Below are positions 26,520 to 36,154 of a stretch of DNA of 64,000 nucleotides, one piece after another. How positions within the stretch are numbered: the stretch's first letter is position 1; each line of letters starts with the position of its first letter. A program made the position numbers and the translations under genes. The stretch comes from 2-12-FULL-35-15 sp036386835 (GTDB lineage: Bacteria > Bacteroidota > Bacteroidia > 2-12-FULL-35-15), in NCBI GenBank assembly GCA_036386835.1, contig DASVUX010000041.1, positions 1 through 64,000 on the forward strand, written 5' to 3'. A model generated the notes under the pieces. That model saw only the letters and a program-made list of their open reading frames with translations, was not told the DNA's origin and made no database searches.

Positions 26520-28052
26520 TTACTTTTTATTTTGTGCGATGCAATCCTTCCAGCTCTGCAGGTCTTTATGCTTTATGACTCTCGGGAACTTGGAAGCCGC
26601 ACCAACTTTCACCCTTGCCCTGAGGTACTCCTGGAATACAGCTGAAGGGACGAGATCAACAATTATCTCTTTTAAAGCCGCTGTCCGCTCAACACGGTAG
26701 TCATCATTAAGGTTTTTCAGGTGCTCATCTATAAGTGTTCTTAACTTTGCAGCATCTACTTCCTCATCCATTCCAATGTACCAGTGATGTGCGAATAAAG
26801 TTCCGTAATTGATCCCGGCCACGGTGAACTCTTTTATTTCCACATCAAGCTCTTCTGCGGCAAGCTCAATGGCCCTGTTCATATTATCCACGGAAAGATG
26901 CTCACCGCATAAACTGAGGTATTGTTTTGTCCGGCCTGTTATGGCAATCTCATGATATTCCAGGGAAGTGAACTTGATAACATCACCGATCAGGTAACGC
27001 CAGGCCCCTGCAACAGTGCTCATCAGCAAAGCGTACTCGACACCTTCCTTCACCTGTCCTATATGAAACACTTCCGGGTTTTCCACCATATTACCATCTT
27101 CATCAAAGTTCCCGGATGTAAATGGAACGAATTCAAAAAAGATCCCATTATCAAGCACCATGGCAATTCCTGTGGCATTCGGCCGGTTCTGGTAACCGAT
27201 GAGCCCTTCTGAAGCAAGATAAGAATCAGAATAGATGATCGGCTTTCCTAAAAGTTTTTCAAATCCTTTTTTATACGGGGCAATAGCAACACCGCCATGA
27301 ACATATGCTGCAAGGTTCGGCCAGATGTCATGAATGTTATTTACCTTATAATGGTCAATGATTTTTTCGAAAAGGATCTGGACCCATGCAGGAACACCTA
27401 CCACGATCCCGATATCCCAATCCTTCGCTTTGAGGGTGATCTCTTCCAGTTTCTGGTCCCAGTTGCGTTCCTTGGATATACGGTTTCCCGGCTTATAGTA
27501 ATGCTGAAAGAAAAAAGGGATTTTCTTGGCAGTGATCCCGCTGAGATCTCCTTCAAAATAAGTACCGTTATAATTCAGGTGTGTGCTTCCGCCAAGCATG
27601 AGCATGCCGCGTTCATAATGTTCCTTCGGAAAATTATACTGCCCCTGTGAGATCATTTGCCGGATACTCGACTTCTGGATTGCCTTTAACATATCAGAAG
27701 TAACGGGTATGTATTTGCTTGCCGCTTCAGACGTACCGGAACTGAGTGCGAAATATTTCACACGTTTCGGCCATGTTACATATGATTCCCCGTTAACCGC
27801 ACGGTACCACCACTTCTTGAACATTGAATTGTAATCGTGGGTATGGACCGTCCGCTGGAAAGCTGAAACAACGTCCTTTTCACTTAAGATCTTTGAAAAA
27901 TTATAATGTTCGCCAAAAGCAGTGAATTCTGCCTTGGTCAGCAGGTGCCGCAACACTTTTTCCTGCTGCCTGAACCCGTTTACTTTACGGATCTTAGGCA
28001 TCCGTTCCTTAATCTCAAACGTCCTTTTTAATATCGATCCCAGGATAGCCAT
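26520..28052 (-). CDS. GH3 (auxin-responsive) family acyl-adenylate/amido synthetase-like protein
   Basis: The protein is 510 residues, full length for the family. It contains FALSSGTSEAASKYIPVT near residue 105, the phosphate-binding P-loop-like region of acyl-adenylating enzymes, then SDSYLASEGLIGYQNRP and WRYLIGDVIKFTS, matching the adenylate-binding region. Plant GH3 enzymes conjugate amino acids to jasmonate or auxin; the function of the bacterial homologues is mostly unproven. The adjacent LysE exporter gene suggests the product, or its amino acid, is exported. It is cytoplasmic. The gene starts after a 236-base gap that holds a terminator of the upstream lipoprotein gene. Confidence 0.9.
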   Translation of the reverse strand: MAILGSILKRTFEIKERMPKIRKVNGFRQQEKVLRHLLTKAEFTAFGEHYNFSKILSEKDVVSAFQRTVHTHDYNSMFKKWWYRAVNGESYVTWPKRVKYFALSSGTSEAASKYIPVTSDMLKAIQKSSIRQMISQGQYNFPKEHYERGMLMLGGSTHLNYNGTYFEGDLSGITAKKIPFFFQHYYKPGNRISKERNWDQKLEEITLKAKDWDIGIVVGVPAWVQILFEKIIDHYKVNNIHDIWPNLAAYVHGGVAIAPYKKGFEKLLGKPIIYSDSYLASEGLIGYQNRPNATGIAMVLDNGIFFEFVPFTSGNFDEDGNMVENPEVFHIGQVKEGVEYALLMSTVAGAWRYLIGDVIKFTSLEYHEIAITGRTKQYLSLCGEHLSVDNMNRAIELAAEELDVEIKEFTVAGINYGTLFAHHWYIGMDEEVDAAKLRTLIDEHLKNLNDDYRVERTAALKEIIVDLVPSAVFQEYLRARVKVGAASKFPRVIKHKDLQSWKDCIAQNKK

Positions 28053-28213
28053 TCTTGCAATTTAGTAAGGTAAATTTTTACTAAAATAATCATTTTAAAA
28101 ATAAGAACACGGTTTTAATGAATATTTAAAGGCTGGAAACAATGAAGAAAACAGGTGAAATAACTGTAAAAAAAACTTGGGGAATCTCTAAAGATTATAG
28201 TTCCCGGTACTGA

Positions 28214-28252
28214 CAAAAAAGATTACCCACGAACAGATATCCGAGGGTAATT
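28214..28252 (-). terminator. Intrinsic terminator after the 285-residue lipoprotein gene
   Basis: ATTACCC at 28222-28228 and GGGTAAT at 28245-28251 form a seven-base stem with a 16-base loop. Reading the minus strand, the hairpin is followed by CTTTTTTGTC. It sits 37 bases past the stop codon at 28289. Confidence 0.65.
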
Positions 28253-28288
28253 GATTTAGTGGGCGTTGGCTGGTTGGCAGAACGATCT

Positions 28289-29146
28289 TTACAATCCTTC
28301 TACAATACGGTTCCTCAATTTTTCTACCTTCTGATGAATCGCGATCAGCTGCTTTTCATTCATCACAGCATCTGAAGTAACCTGGTCGTATTGGGATGTA
28401 ATTTCTTTCAGCTCCCCGATCAATGAAGCGATGTAGGGATCTTTTTTATATTCACCCAGTAATTTAATAACGATACCAAGACTCTGCTTCTGGTTCCCTA
28501 TCGTTTTATATAACCCGCTGTTTGTTGAACCTTTATCGGTATTCATAAATGTTTTTGTGGAAAGATAAAGGCCTTCGAGCCAGCTGCCTGTCACCACAAG
28601 TGCCGCAATGCCTACCCTCTCGTCACCTTTAAGCGACTTGTCAACTTCATTGTAAGATGTATAAACCACCTGCGTGAGGGAATCTTTATTCGACTTAAAG
28701 CGGTTATACTTATCCATCATATCCTGGTTAAAGGCAAAGGGAATATTCAGTTCATCAGCCAGTTTCTTTGCACTTTTAACATAGGTGCCTATCTGTGAGA
28801 ACTCTTCATAGGTGACAACGTATGCCAGGTCAGCCCCGAAAACACCAAGGTTCAGTGCCTTTGAGTTATATTGATTATATTTTGGAGTATTACTGACAGC
28901 ATTCATTGCTTTTTGATCAAACGGAATATTGGATGAATGAAGCTCTTCAAGAATCTCGAAGGGAAAAGGTATATCACTGATAACCATCTCCGCTGCCGGG
29001 GTCACAGAATTATTCAGAGTATCCCTGACCACTGTGGTTGTTGTATCAACAGCTAGTGTATCTTTCATTGTATTGTCATTCCCGCAAGATGAGTTCAGGA
29101 GAGAAAGACACATAACAATAAATAACGGAGAGGATAATTGTTTCAT
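28289..29146 (-). CDS. Lipoprotein of unknown function
   Basis: The protein is 285 residues when started at the ATG complementary to 29144-29146, which places a lipoprotein signal peptide (MKQLSSPLFIVMCLSLLNSSCG) with Cys21 at the N-terminus. The frame is open a further 32 codons upstream, but that start would overlap the M42 gene and hide the lipobox. The mature part is mostly alpha-helical, with GVFGADLAYVVTYEEFSQIG as the most conserved-looking stretch. No domain was recognised. It is downstream of the M42 peptidase on the same strand. Confidence 0.72.
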   Translation of the reverse strand: MKQLSSPLFIVMCLSLLNSSCGNDNTMKDTLAVDTTTTVVRDTLNNSVTPAAEMVISDIPFPFEILEELHSSNIPFDQKAMNAVSNTPKYNQYNSKALNLGVFGADLAYVVTYEEFSQIGTYVKSAKKLADELNIPFAFNQDMMDKYNRFKSNKDSLTQVVYTSYNEVDKSLKGDERVGIAALVVTGSWLEGLYLSTKTFMNTDKGSTNSGLYKTIGNQKQSLGIVIKLLGEYKKDPYIASLIGELKEITSQYDQVTSDAVMNEKQLIAIHQKVEKLRNRIVEGL

Positions 29147-29216
29147 AATTAAGTGTTTGCCATTAATACGGTGAAAATAATTAAGGTTCGCCTGGACCCA
29201 TGGACCTTCAGAATTA

Positions 29217-30335
29217 TTATTTCTTAAGGTATTTAAAATCATGATTGTTCTTAATAGACTTTAATGTTTCAAAAATAAGCCTGATTACATTCTCTACATC
29301 GTCCTTATGAACACTTTCCACTGTAGTATGCATATAACGCAGCGGCAGTGAAATAAGGGCTGAAGGCACCCCGCCCACAGAGTATGCAAAAGCATCCGTA
29401 TCAGTACCTGTTGCACGCGAAGCTGCGGCACGCTGGAAAGGCAGCTGGTTCCTGTTAGCAGCATCGATGATGAGCTTCAGAAGGTTATTCTGGACCGCAG
29501 GCCCATATGTAAGCACGGGCCCTTTCCCGCAGGCGAGGTCACCGCTTGCTACTTTGTTCATCATCGGAGATTGTGTATCATGGCACACATCCGTAATGAT
29601 TGCCACATTCGGGCGAATGGTCTGTGAGATCATTTCCGCACCGCGAAGGCCGACTTCTTCCTGAACCGAATTTGTTATATATAATCCGAAAGGCAGCTTT
29701 ATCCTGTTTTCTTTTAATAACCTGGCGACTTCCGCGATCATGAACCCGCCTATACGGTTATCAAGTGCGCGGCCTACATAATACCTGTCGTTCAGCACCA
29801 TAAATTCATCTTCGTATGTTACTACACATCCTACATGGATTCCCAGGTCCTCCACTTCCTTTTTCGATGCGCATCCGCAGTCGAGGAAGATGTTTTTTAA
29901 TGATGGCGGCTCTTCGCGGGAGGCATCACGTACATGAATTGCCGGCCATCCGAACACGGCCTTAATAACGCCTTTGTCGGTATGAATATTCACCCTTTTG
30001 GAAGGTGCGATCATATGATCGCTTCCACCGTTTCTTCTCAGATAGATAAAACCATCACTTGTGATATAATGCACGAACCACGAAATCTCATCAGCATGAG
30101 CTTCGATCACTACGCGGAAATTCGCCTTGGGATTGATCACCGCCACTGCCGTTCCGTAATTATCAGTAAAATGATCATCGACATAAGGACGGATATAATC
30201 CAGCCACAGCTTCTGGCCTTCCGATTCAAACCCGGTCGGGGATGCATTGTTAAGATATGCTCTCAGGAATTCATGCGAGCGGTTATTTAAAATCGACTTT
30301 GGAGATTTCTTTTTAGTGTTTTCTTTTTTTGCCAT
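29217..30335 (-). CDS. M42 family metallo-aminopeptidase
   Basis: The protein is 372 residues with the M42 (FrvX/endoglucanase M-type) fold. Metal ligands and catalytic acids appear as VIEAHADEISWF, ALDNRIGGF, SVQEEVGLRGAEM, IITDVCHD and YMHTTVESV. It has a basic N-terminus (MAKKENTKKKSPKS) but no signal peptide, so it should be a cytoplasmic dodecameric tetrahedral aminopeptidase. The function is peptide trimming. It is followed by a lipoprotein gene on the same strand. The gap upstream (30336-30492) contains only degenerate repeat-like sequence. Confidence 0.93.
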   Translation of the reverse strand: MAKKENTKKKSPKSILNNRSHEFLRAYLNNASPTGFESEGQKLWLDYIRPYVDDHFTDNYGTAVAVINPKANFRVVIEAHADEISWFVHYITSDGFIYLRRNGGSDHMIAPSKRVNIHTDKGVIKAVFGWPAIHVRDASREEPPSLKNIFLDCGCASKKEVEDLGIHVGCVVTYEDEFMVLNDRYYVGRALDNRIGGFMIAEVARLLKENRIKLPFGLYITNSVQEEVGLRGAEMISQTIRPNVAIITDVCHDTQSPMMNKVASGDLACGKGPVLTYGPAVQNNLLKLIIDAANRNQLPFQRAAASRATGTDTDAFAYSVGGVPSALISLPLRYMHTTVESVHKDDVENVIRLIFETLKSIKNNHDFKYLKK

Positions 30336-30492
30336 GCTTTTATTATTACCACTAAGGCGCTAAGGACTTAGCTGCACTCAGATCATTATTATAAGTTAAC
30401 CGTACTTTTTGAAATTTGGAGTACTTGTCATTCTTAATTGACTGCGCTTCTCCTAACTGTAAACTTCGTAACAACCAACCCTAAACTGTAAA

Positions 30493-32331
30493 CTATCCCT
30501 TCAACTTACTGCTCACCCAGGTATTCACCATTTCCTCCAGTATATTCATCGTTACCGGACCGGATGTCAGCACCACATCGTGGAATTCACGAATATCAAA
30601 CTTATCGCCAAGCTTTTTCTTCGCATTCTCACGAAGCTCCAGGATCTTGATCATACCAATTTTATATCCTGTTGCCTGTGATGGCCATACGATGTATCTT
30701 TCGATCTCTTTTTTATTATCACCTTCAGGATTTGGTGTATTCTCTTTAAAATAGGCCAGAGCTTTTTCCCTCGACCATTTTTTACGGTGGATCCCGGTAT
30801 CGACAACCAACCGTGCTGCGCGGAAAAGCTCCATAGCAAGACGTCCGAAATCTGAATACGGATCCTTGTAGAACCCGATTTCCTTAGGTACAAGTTCCGA
30901 ATAAAGAGCCCAGCCTTCAACATAGGCAACGTTGCCGCCATGCAGCCTGAACTTCGGCAGGCCCTTTAATTCCTGGGCTATCGCTATCTGCATATGATGG
31001 CCCGGGATGCCTTCATGGTAGGCAAGTGCTTCCATCTGGTAAATCGCCTGGTCGGCCATATTGTAAAGGTTGATATAATATCTTCCCGGACGGGATCCGT
31101 CAGGTGCGGGATCTTCGTAAAATGCGCCTCCGGCAGACTTCTCACGGAACGCTTCAACCGGCTTCACTACACAATCCGCTTTTGGCTTTGTCAGGAACAG
31201 TTTATCCAGTTCCTTTTTCATATTATCAATGATCTCCACCGCTTTCACGCGGTATGCTTCTTTTCCTGCAGCATCATTTGCGTAGTAGAATTGTTTATCC
31301 GTACGCATGAAATCAAAGAACTCCTGCAGGTTATCACTTTTGAAATTTACTGTTTTCATAATGACACGCATTTCGTTATGAATGCGTTCCACTTCCTTTA
31401 ATCCAATTTCGTGGATCTGGTCGGCAGTAAGATCTGTAGTCGTAGTCTGTTTTAAAGCCGCATCATAAAAAGCACCGCCATCAGGAAGCTTCCATGCACC
31501 GTCATCCGTAGTTGACTTTTTCTCAAGCTCTGTCCAGTAAGTGATCAGCTTTTCATAGGCTGGTTTTACAGAAGTAAGCAAAGCATCTTTCGCTTTTCCG
31601 ATAAGGTCCTTTTTAGCCGCCTCATCAATATCTTTGAGGTCATTAACCTTCTTGGTAATGTCCTCAAGTAATGGATTAAGCGGTCCGCTTTTTTCAAATG
31701 GCTGTCCGCTGATCACATTCCGGCAATCGTTAAGAACATAAGGAAAAACAAATTTAGGAGGGATGATATTCTTTTCTTCGCGAAGCTTCAGGTTGGTGAT
31801 CATCTGATCGAACACGACATTTACTTTTGACAGGCGTGAAACATATGCCTCTGCATCGCTTTTATCGGAAACGGAGTGAACGTTGATAAGAAATGTTGCC
31901 ATGTCAACATGAGTACCGCCCATCTGGTTCACCGGGTAATCATGCAGGTGCCATTTGAAGTTATTCACTTTTTGCTCCAGGTCGTTTTCAAAAAGGCGAT
32001 AGCTGATCTTAGTTTGCTCATCAAGCGCATTGATATCGAATTGTTTTAAAGAATCAAGATTTGCTTTAGCGATCTCAATTTCTTTCCGGGCATGTTCTTC
32101 GCTCTGGTCAGTCCATTCTCCGTAATTTTTCTTAATCCCAAGTAAAGCAGCCTTTACGGGATCACGTTCCACCTCACGGTCAAATACACGGTCGAAGAAT
32201 GCATTGGCTTTGGAGCTTTCCTTTTTGATCTGCTGATCACTTAAAGTTTTGCCGCCGGAAGAATGTTCCTTGTCATTTCCACAGGCAATAAAAAGCAGGG
32301 AAGATGCAATGCAGAATATAATTTTTTTCAT
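30493..32331 (-). CDS. DUF885 lipoprotein, putative zinc peptidase
   Basis: The protein is 612 residues with a lipobox (FIAC, Cys17) directly after a short signal peptide. The body is all-alpha and carries LAYHEGIPGHHMQIAI, the HExxxGHH signature of DUF885 proteins, which resemble carboxypeptidase-like metallopeptidases. A second ligand may come from YVEGWALYSE. The expected location is the periplasmic face of a membrane. The substrate is unknown. It is a single gene, with no close neighbour on the same strand. Confidence 0.87.
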   Translation of the reverse strand: MKKIIFCIASSLLFIACGNDKEHSSGGKTLSDQQIKKESSKANAFFDRVFDREVERDPVKAALLGIKKNYGEWTDQSEEHARKEIEIAKANLDSLKQFDINALDEQTKISYRLFENDLEQKVNNFKWHLHDYPVNQMGGTHVDMATFLINVHSVSDKSDAEAYVSRLSKVNVVFDQMITNLKLREEKNIIPPKFVFPYVLNDCRNVISGQPFEKSGPLNPLLEDITKKVNDLKDIDEAAKKDLIGKAKDALLTSVKPAYEKLITYWTELEKKSTTDDGAWKLPDGGAFYDAALKQTTTTDLTADQIHEIGLKEVERIHNEMRVIMKTVNFKSDNLQEFFDFMRTDKQFYYANDAAGKEAYRVKAVEIIDNMKKELDKLFLTKPKADCVVKPVEAFREKSAGGAFYEDPAPDGSRPGRYYINLYNMADQAIYQMEALAYHEGIPGHHMQIAIAQELKGLPKFRLHGGNVAYVEGWALYSELVPKEIGFYKDPYSDFGRLAMELFRAARLVVDTGIHRKKWSREKALAYFKENTPNPEGDNKKEIERYIVWPSQATGYKIGMIKILELRENAKKKLGDKFDIREFHDVVLTSGPVTMNILEEMVNTWVSSKLKG

Positions 32332-32650
32332 ATTGATTTTTTGGGAGCCAGTGAGCTGTCATTCCGAAATCTGCCGGGAAAACCTGCTGACTTTTTTATA
32401 TTAAAAAATTCAATGACAAACTTAACCAATTTTGAGTGGGAATAGGAGAGCTTTTAACTTTTTTATACAGAAAAACAAGGATTCTCTTTATTTTCCTGTT
32501 TCTCCTAAAACTTGTTATATTTATCTTTCTATGTTACATTTTGATCCTACCTGTGACACCTGGCTTAGCATTAAACACTAAGCCGTTTAGAGACAAGTAT
32601 TTTTTATTCCTGAAAAACTTTCTATATTTAACATGATAAAAAACAAGAAT
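32332..32650. other. Intergenic region between divergent genes
   Basis: These 319 bases separate the DUF885 and TPR genes. They are AT-rich with several long T runs. A degenerate copy of the dispersed TGTCATTTCGA repeat may lie at 32357-32385. The 66-codon frame at 32436-32636 has no supporting features. No terminator or clean promoter was identified. Confidence 0.5.
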
Positions 32651-33706
32651 ATGAAGAAACTGGTATTTACACTATTCACAGTGATTGCTGTTATGCCTTC
32701 TGTAAGGTCTCAGACTGACAGCATCGTAAAAGCAAAAGTCCTTGATGACGGCTCCCAGGACGCTGAAAAATCATACAATGCAGGCATCGAAGCATTCGCA
32801 GCAAAGAATTTTCAAAGCGCCCTTACCAATTTTAATGATGCTATCAGCAAAAAAGGTGATTTCGAGCGTGCCTGGTATAACCGCGGAACAACCAAATTTG
32901 AAATGAAGGATTATAACGGTGCCATTTCCGATTTTGAAAAAGCGCTGAGCCTGGCTGAAAGCCCGGATAGCTATTTCAGCCGAGGACAGGCATACTACGC
33001 CTTAGGAAATAAAACCGCTGCAATTGCCGATTACACAAAGACAATGACCATAAAACCCGATTATGCACAAGCATATTACTACAGAGGTGGTATTAAATTC
33101 GAGAATAAGGATTACGCGGGTGCTATAGAAGATTTTACTTCTGCAATCAAAGTGAAGCCTGACTATGCGTATGCGTATAATGACCGTGGGAGCGCGAAAA
33201 GAATGCTTGATGATATTGACGGAGCGATCAGTGATTATAACAAAGCACTAACCTCCAACTCGGAAATGGCATTTGCTTATAATAACATAGCAAGTGCTAA
33301 ACGTAAAAAAGGGGATTTCAAAGGTGCGATAAGTGATTACACGGAAGCTATCCGAATCAAAAAAGATTATTACATCGCATATAATAACCGGGGAAGCGCG
33401 AAATTTGATGCGGGCGATTACGCTGGTGCCATTGAAGATTTCAGTAAGGCGATCTCACTGAAATCTGATTATGCTTTTGCTTACAATAACAGGGCAGCTG
33501 CTAAATTCAAACAAAAGGATTATAAAGGAAGTTCCGATGATTGTTCAAAAGCCATCCAGCTAAATCCCTCCTATGGTGAAGCTTATCTGAATAGGGGAAT
33601 TGCTAAGGAAATGCTACGGGATGCTCCCGGGGCCTGTGCCGACTGGAAAAAAGCGAAGGAACTTGGAATCGAAGCAGCTTCCAATTATAATGGTGATTGT
33701 AAGTAA
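32651..33706 (+). CDS. Secreted tetratricopeptide repeat protein
   Basis: The protein is 351 residues from the ATG at 32651, which gives a signal peptide (MKKLVFTLFTVIAVMPSVRSQ); a start six codons upstream is also possible. The mature part is made of nine consecutive TPR units of 33-34 residues, for example YAQAYYYRGGIKFENKDYAG, ending near the C-terminus with DAPGACADWKKAKELG. TPRs bind partner proteins. It lies 64 bases before the PorE-like gene, so the two may act together at the periplasmic side of the outer membrane. The binding partner is unknown. Confidence 0.86.
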   Translation: MKKLVFTLFTVIAVMPSVRSQTDSIVKAKVLDDGSQDAEKSYNAGIEAFAAKNFQSALTNFNDAISKKGDFERAWYNRGTTKFEMKDYNGAISDFEKALSLAESPDSYFSRGQAYYALGNKTAAIADYTKTMTIKPDYAQAYYYRGGIKFENKDYAGAIEDFTSAIKVKPDYAYAYNDRGSAKRMLDDIDGAISDYNKALTSNSEMAFAYNNIASAKRKKGDFKGAISDYTEAIRIKKDYYIAYNNRGSAKFDAGDYAGAIEDFSKAISLKSDYAFAYNNRAAAKFKQKDYKGSSDDCSKAIQLNPSYGEAYLNRGIAKEMLRDAPGACADWKKAKELGIEAASNYNGDCK

Positions 33707-33770
33707 TTACAAACTTCAGATCTCAAATTAATGGATCTGCAATCAATTTGAAATTTTTTAATCTGAAATT

Positions 33771-35837
33771 ATGAAATTCATAAAAATGAAAGCACTGATA
33801 ACTTTTCTATCGATCTTTTTCTCAACGTTCCTGTTCGCACAAAATGTGGAATTCACAAAAGAGAATTTCAAGGATAATAAAGACGGCCTGAAAGAAGCGA
33901 AGAACAACATAGAAGAAGGCGATAAGCTTTTCGAGCAAGGTTCCGTATTTTACAAACAGGCCCTTGATCCTTACCTGAAAGCCAATACATTCAATCCGAA
34001 CAATGCGCTGTTGAATTTCAAGATCGGAAAGTCGTATCTCTATTCAAATTTTAAACTGAAAGCAATCCCGTATCTTGAAAAAGCCCTGCAGCTGAACCCG
34101 AATGTTGACCCGCAGGTTCATTATATCATGGCAAAGGTGTATCATCTTGACATGCAGTGGGACAAAGCTATTTCGGAATACAAAGCTTTCCAGGCAACAC
34201 TTTCAAAGGGTGATGATTTTACGGAGCTTGTAGAGGAAGTAAATAAGCATATCACCGAATGTATCAACGGAAAGGAACTTGTTAAAAACCCTCTACGTGT
34301 ATTTATCGATAACGCTGGTGCGGAGATAAACTCGCAGTTCCCTGATTACGGCCCTGTGATCTCAGCAGATGAGTCGGTAATGCTATTCACATCAAGAAGG
34401 CCCAATACTACCGGTGCCGGGATCGATCCGGCCATCAATGAATATTATGAGGATATTTACATTTCCACCAAAAAAGGCGATAAATGGTCTCCGGCACAGA
34501 ACATGGGCAAGCCTATCAACACGGAGGATCACGATGCAAACTCCGGCCTTTCGGCTGACGGGCAAAAGTTCCTGATTTATATCGGTAAGAACAACGGGGA
34601 TCTTTACGAAGCCGAATTAAAAGGCGATTCATGGAGCAAACCTGAAAGAATGAACAAGAACATCAATACCGATTTTCACGAATCTTCAGCATGCTACACA
34701 CCTGACGGAAAAGCCGTTTATTTTGTGTCGGACAAGCCGGACGGAGGTCTGGGCGACCGCGATATTTATGTTTCTACAAAAGATGAAAAAGGCAAATGGG
34801 CCAAGGCGGTAAATCTCGGACCGACCATTAACACCAGGTATGGAGAAGAAGGCGTTTTCCTGCATCCGGATGGAAAAACATTGTACTTCAGTTCACAGGG
34901 ACATAAAACAATGGGTGGCTACGACATTTTCAAATCTGTCCTGGAGAATGGAAAATGGAGCGATCCTGTTAATCTTGGTTACCCCGTTAATACGCCTGAT
35001 GATGATGTTTTCTTTGTTACATCCGCAAGCGGAAAACACGGATATTATGCATCTTTCAATGCGAACGGATTCGGGGAAAAGGATATTTACATGATCACGT
35101 TTCTCGGGAATGAGAAACCTTTCGTCCTGAACAACGAGGATAACCTTCTTGCAAGCCAGACCGCCCCGGTTAAGGAAATCGTAATGGCCCCGGTTATGCA
35201 GATCAAAGAGGCACAGCTCACAATTCTTAAAGGTGTCATCACAGATGATGTTACAAAAAAACCTCTGGAAGCAACTGTTGAGATCATCGACAACCTTAAG
35301 AATGAAATCATCGCGAGCTTTACTTCCAACAGCTCAACAGGGAAATACCTTGTTTCACTCCCGGCAGGACGAAATTACGGGATCGCTGTAAAAAAAGAAA
35401 ATTATCTTTTCCACTCCGAGAACTTTGATATTCCAAAGACTGCCGCCTACCAGGAAGTTGTAAAGGATGTTGCCCTGAAGAACATTGCAGTCGGCAGTAA
35501 GATCATCCTTAAGAATATCTTTTTCGATTTCGACAAGGCTACATTACGTCCTGAATCAACAAACGAACTGGACCGCCTGACCAAGCTTCTGAATGATGTT
35601 CCTACTTTAAAGATCGAGATCTCAGGTCATACGGATTCAAAAGGGGCTGATGCTTATAACAAGACCTTATCCAACAACAGGGCGAAAGCAGTTGTTGATC
35701 ACCTTGTTTCTAAAGGCATTGCAGCTGACCGGTTAACTTCCGTAGGGTTTGGGGAAGAGCAGCCGATCGATTCAAATGATACGGAAGAAGGCCGCCAGAT
35801 GAACAGACGGACGGAATTTAAAATCCTCAGTAAGTAA
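33771..35837 (+). CDS. PorE-like OmpA family protein (TPR, PD40 propeller, CRD, OmpA)
   Basis: The protein is 688 residues with a signal peptide (MKALITFLSIFFSTFLFAQ; start at MKFIKMKA). Domain order is TPR (about 30-150), a WD40-like PD40 beta-propeller (about 190-430, with YGPVISADESVMLFTSRR and YFSSQGHKTMGGYDIF), a carboxypeptidase regulatory-like domain (about 480-565), and an OmpA domain (about 570-688, with ISGHTDSKGADAYN and RQMNRRTEF). This order is that of PorE of Porphyromonas gingivalis, part of the T9SS machinery that binds peptidoglycan. Other OmpA proteins share the order, so PorE identity is likely but not proved; no lipobox is seen. Confidence 0.82.
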   Translation: MKFIKMKALITFLSIFFSTFLFAQNVEFTKENFKDNKDGLKEAKNNIEEGDKLFEQGSVFYKQALDPYLKANTFNPNNALLNFKIGKSYLYSNFKLKAIPYLEKALQLNPNVDPQVHYIMAKVYHLDMQWDKAISEYKAFQATLSKGDDFTELVEEVNKHITECINGKELVKNPLRVFIDNAGAEINSQFPDYGPVISADESVMLFTSRRPNTTGAGIDPAINEYYEDIYISTKKGDKWSPAQNMGKPINTEDHDANSGLSADGQKFLIYIGKNNGDLYEAELKGDSWSKPERMNKNINTDFHESSACYTPDGKAVYFVSDKPDGGLGDRDIYVSTKDEKGKWAKAVNLGPTINTRYGEEGVFLHPDGKTLYFSSQGHKTMGGYDIFKSVLENGKWSDPVNLGYPVNTPDDDVFFVTSASGKHGYYASFNANGFGEKDIYMITFLGNEKPFVLNNEDNLLASQTAPVKEIVMAPVMQIKEAQLTILKGVITDDVTKKPLEATVEIIDNLKNEIIASFTSNSSTGKYLVSLPAGRNYGIAVKKENYLFHSENFDIPKTAAYQEVVKDVALKNIAVGSKIILKNIFFDFDKATLRPESTNELDRLTKLLNDVPTLKIEISGHTDSKGADAYNKTLSNNRAKAVVDHLVSKGIAADRLTSVGFGEEQPIDSNDTEEGRQMNRRTEFKILSK

Positions 35838-35862
35838 ATATTGTCCCGCAAAGTCTTGAAGA

Positions 35863-35891
35863 ACGCAAAGAAAACTCTTTGCGTTTTTTTT
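35863..35891 (+). terminator. Intrinsic terminator after the PorE-like gene
   Basis: AACGCAA (35863-35869) pairs with TTGCGTT (35879-35885) around a nine-base loop and is followed by a run of eight T ending at 35891. Confidence 0.8.
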
Positions 35892-35898
35892 GATGTAT

Positions 35899-35968
35899 TG
35901 TCATTTTCGAGCGGAGTCGAGAAAGCTCTGTAAAATGCGTGCTTGTCATTTCGAGCGATTCGAGAACT
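35899..35968 (+). repeat. Dispersed intergenic repeat, dimer A
   Basis: Two copies of a TGTCATTTCGAGCGA-type element (35899-35925 and 35944-35968) flank the spacer GCTCTGTAAAATGCGTGCT. The same paired arrangement recurs at 36155-36221. The motif is of the kind often seen between genes in Bacteroidota genomes. Confidence 0.7.
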
Positions 35969-35990
35969 GAAACAGCAATCACGTTTTTCC

Positions 35991-36072
35991 TTTCTTTTCT
36001 CTTGATAGAAAAGAAAACAAAAGATCAGGAACCATCGATTTCTACCTACATGCTACACAGCATCGCGATGGT
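35991..36072 (+). repeat. Hairpin-rich intergenic element
   Basis: A perfect ten-base stem TTTCTTTTCT/AGAAAAGAAA (35991-36000 and 36007-36016, loop CTTGAT) is followed by a nested hairpin, ACCATCG (36031-36037) with CGATGGT (36066-36072), enclosing ATGCT-ACAC-AGCAT (36050-36063). The stretch lies between the two paired repeats and carries no gene. Confidence 0.55.
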
Positions 36073-36154
36073 TCATGCCTTACGCGCGGCTACGGAATTT
36101 TAATTTGAAATTTAAGTTAAACATTCTTTCGATTATTAAGTACTACCTGTAGGC

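Noticed and set aside
32436..32636. A 66-codon hydrophobic frame upstream of the TPR gene
   Set aside because: The hydrophobic look comes from T-rich DNA. No start signal was found and the frame runs into the region before the TPR gene.
32651..33706. Regular 102-base periodicity that could be mistaken for a CRISPR or tandem DNA array
   Set aside because: The period is the 34-residue TPR unit; DNA copies are diverged and continuous coding.
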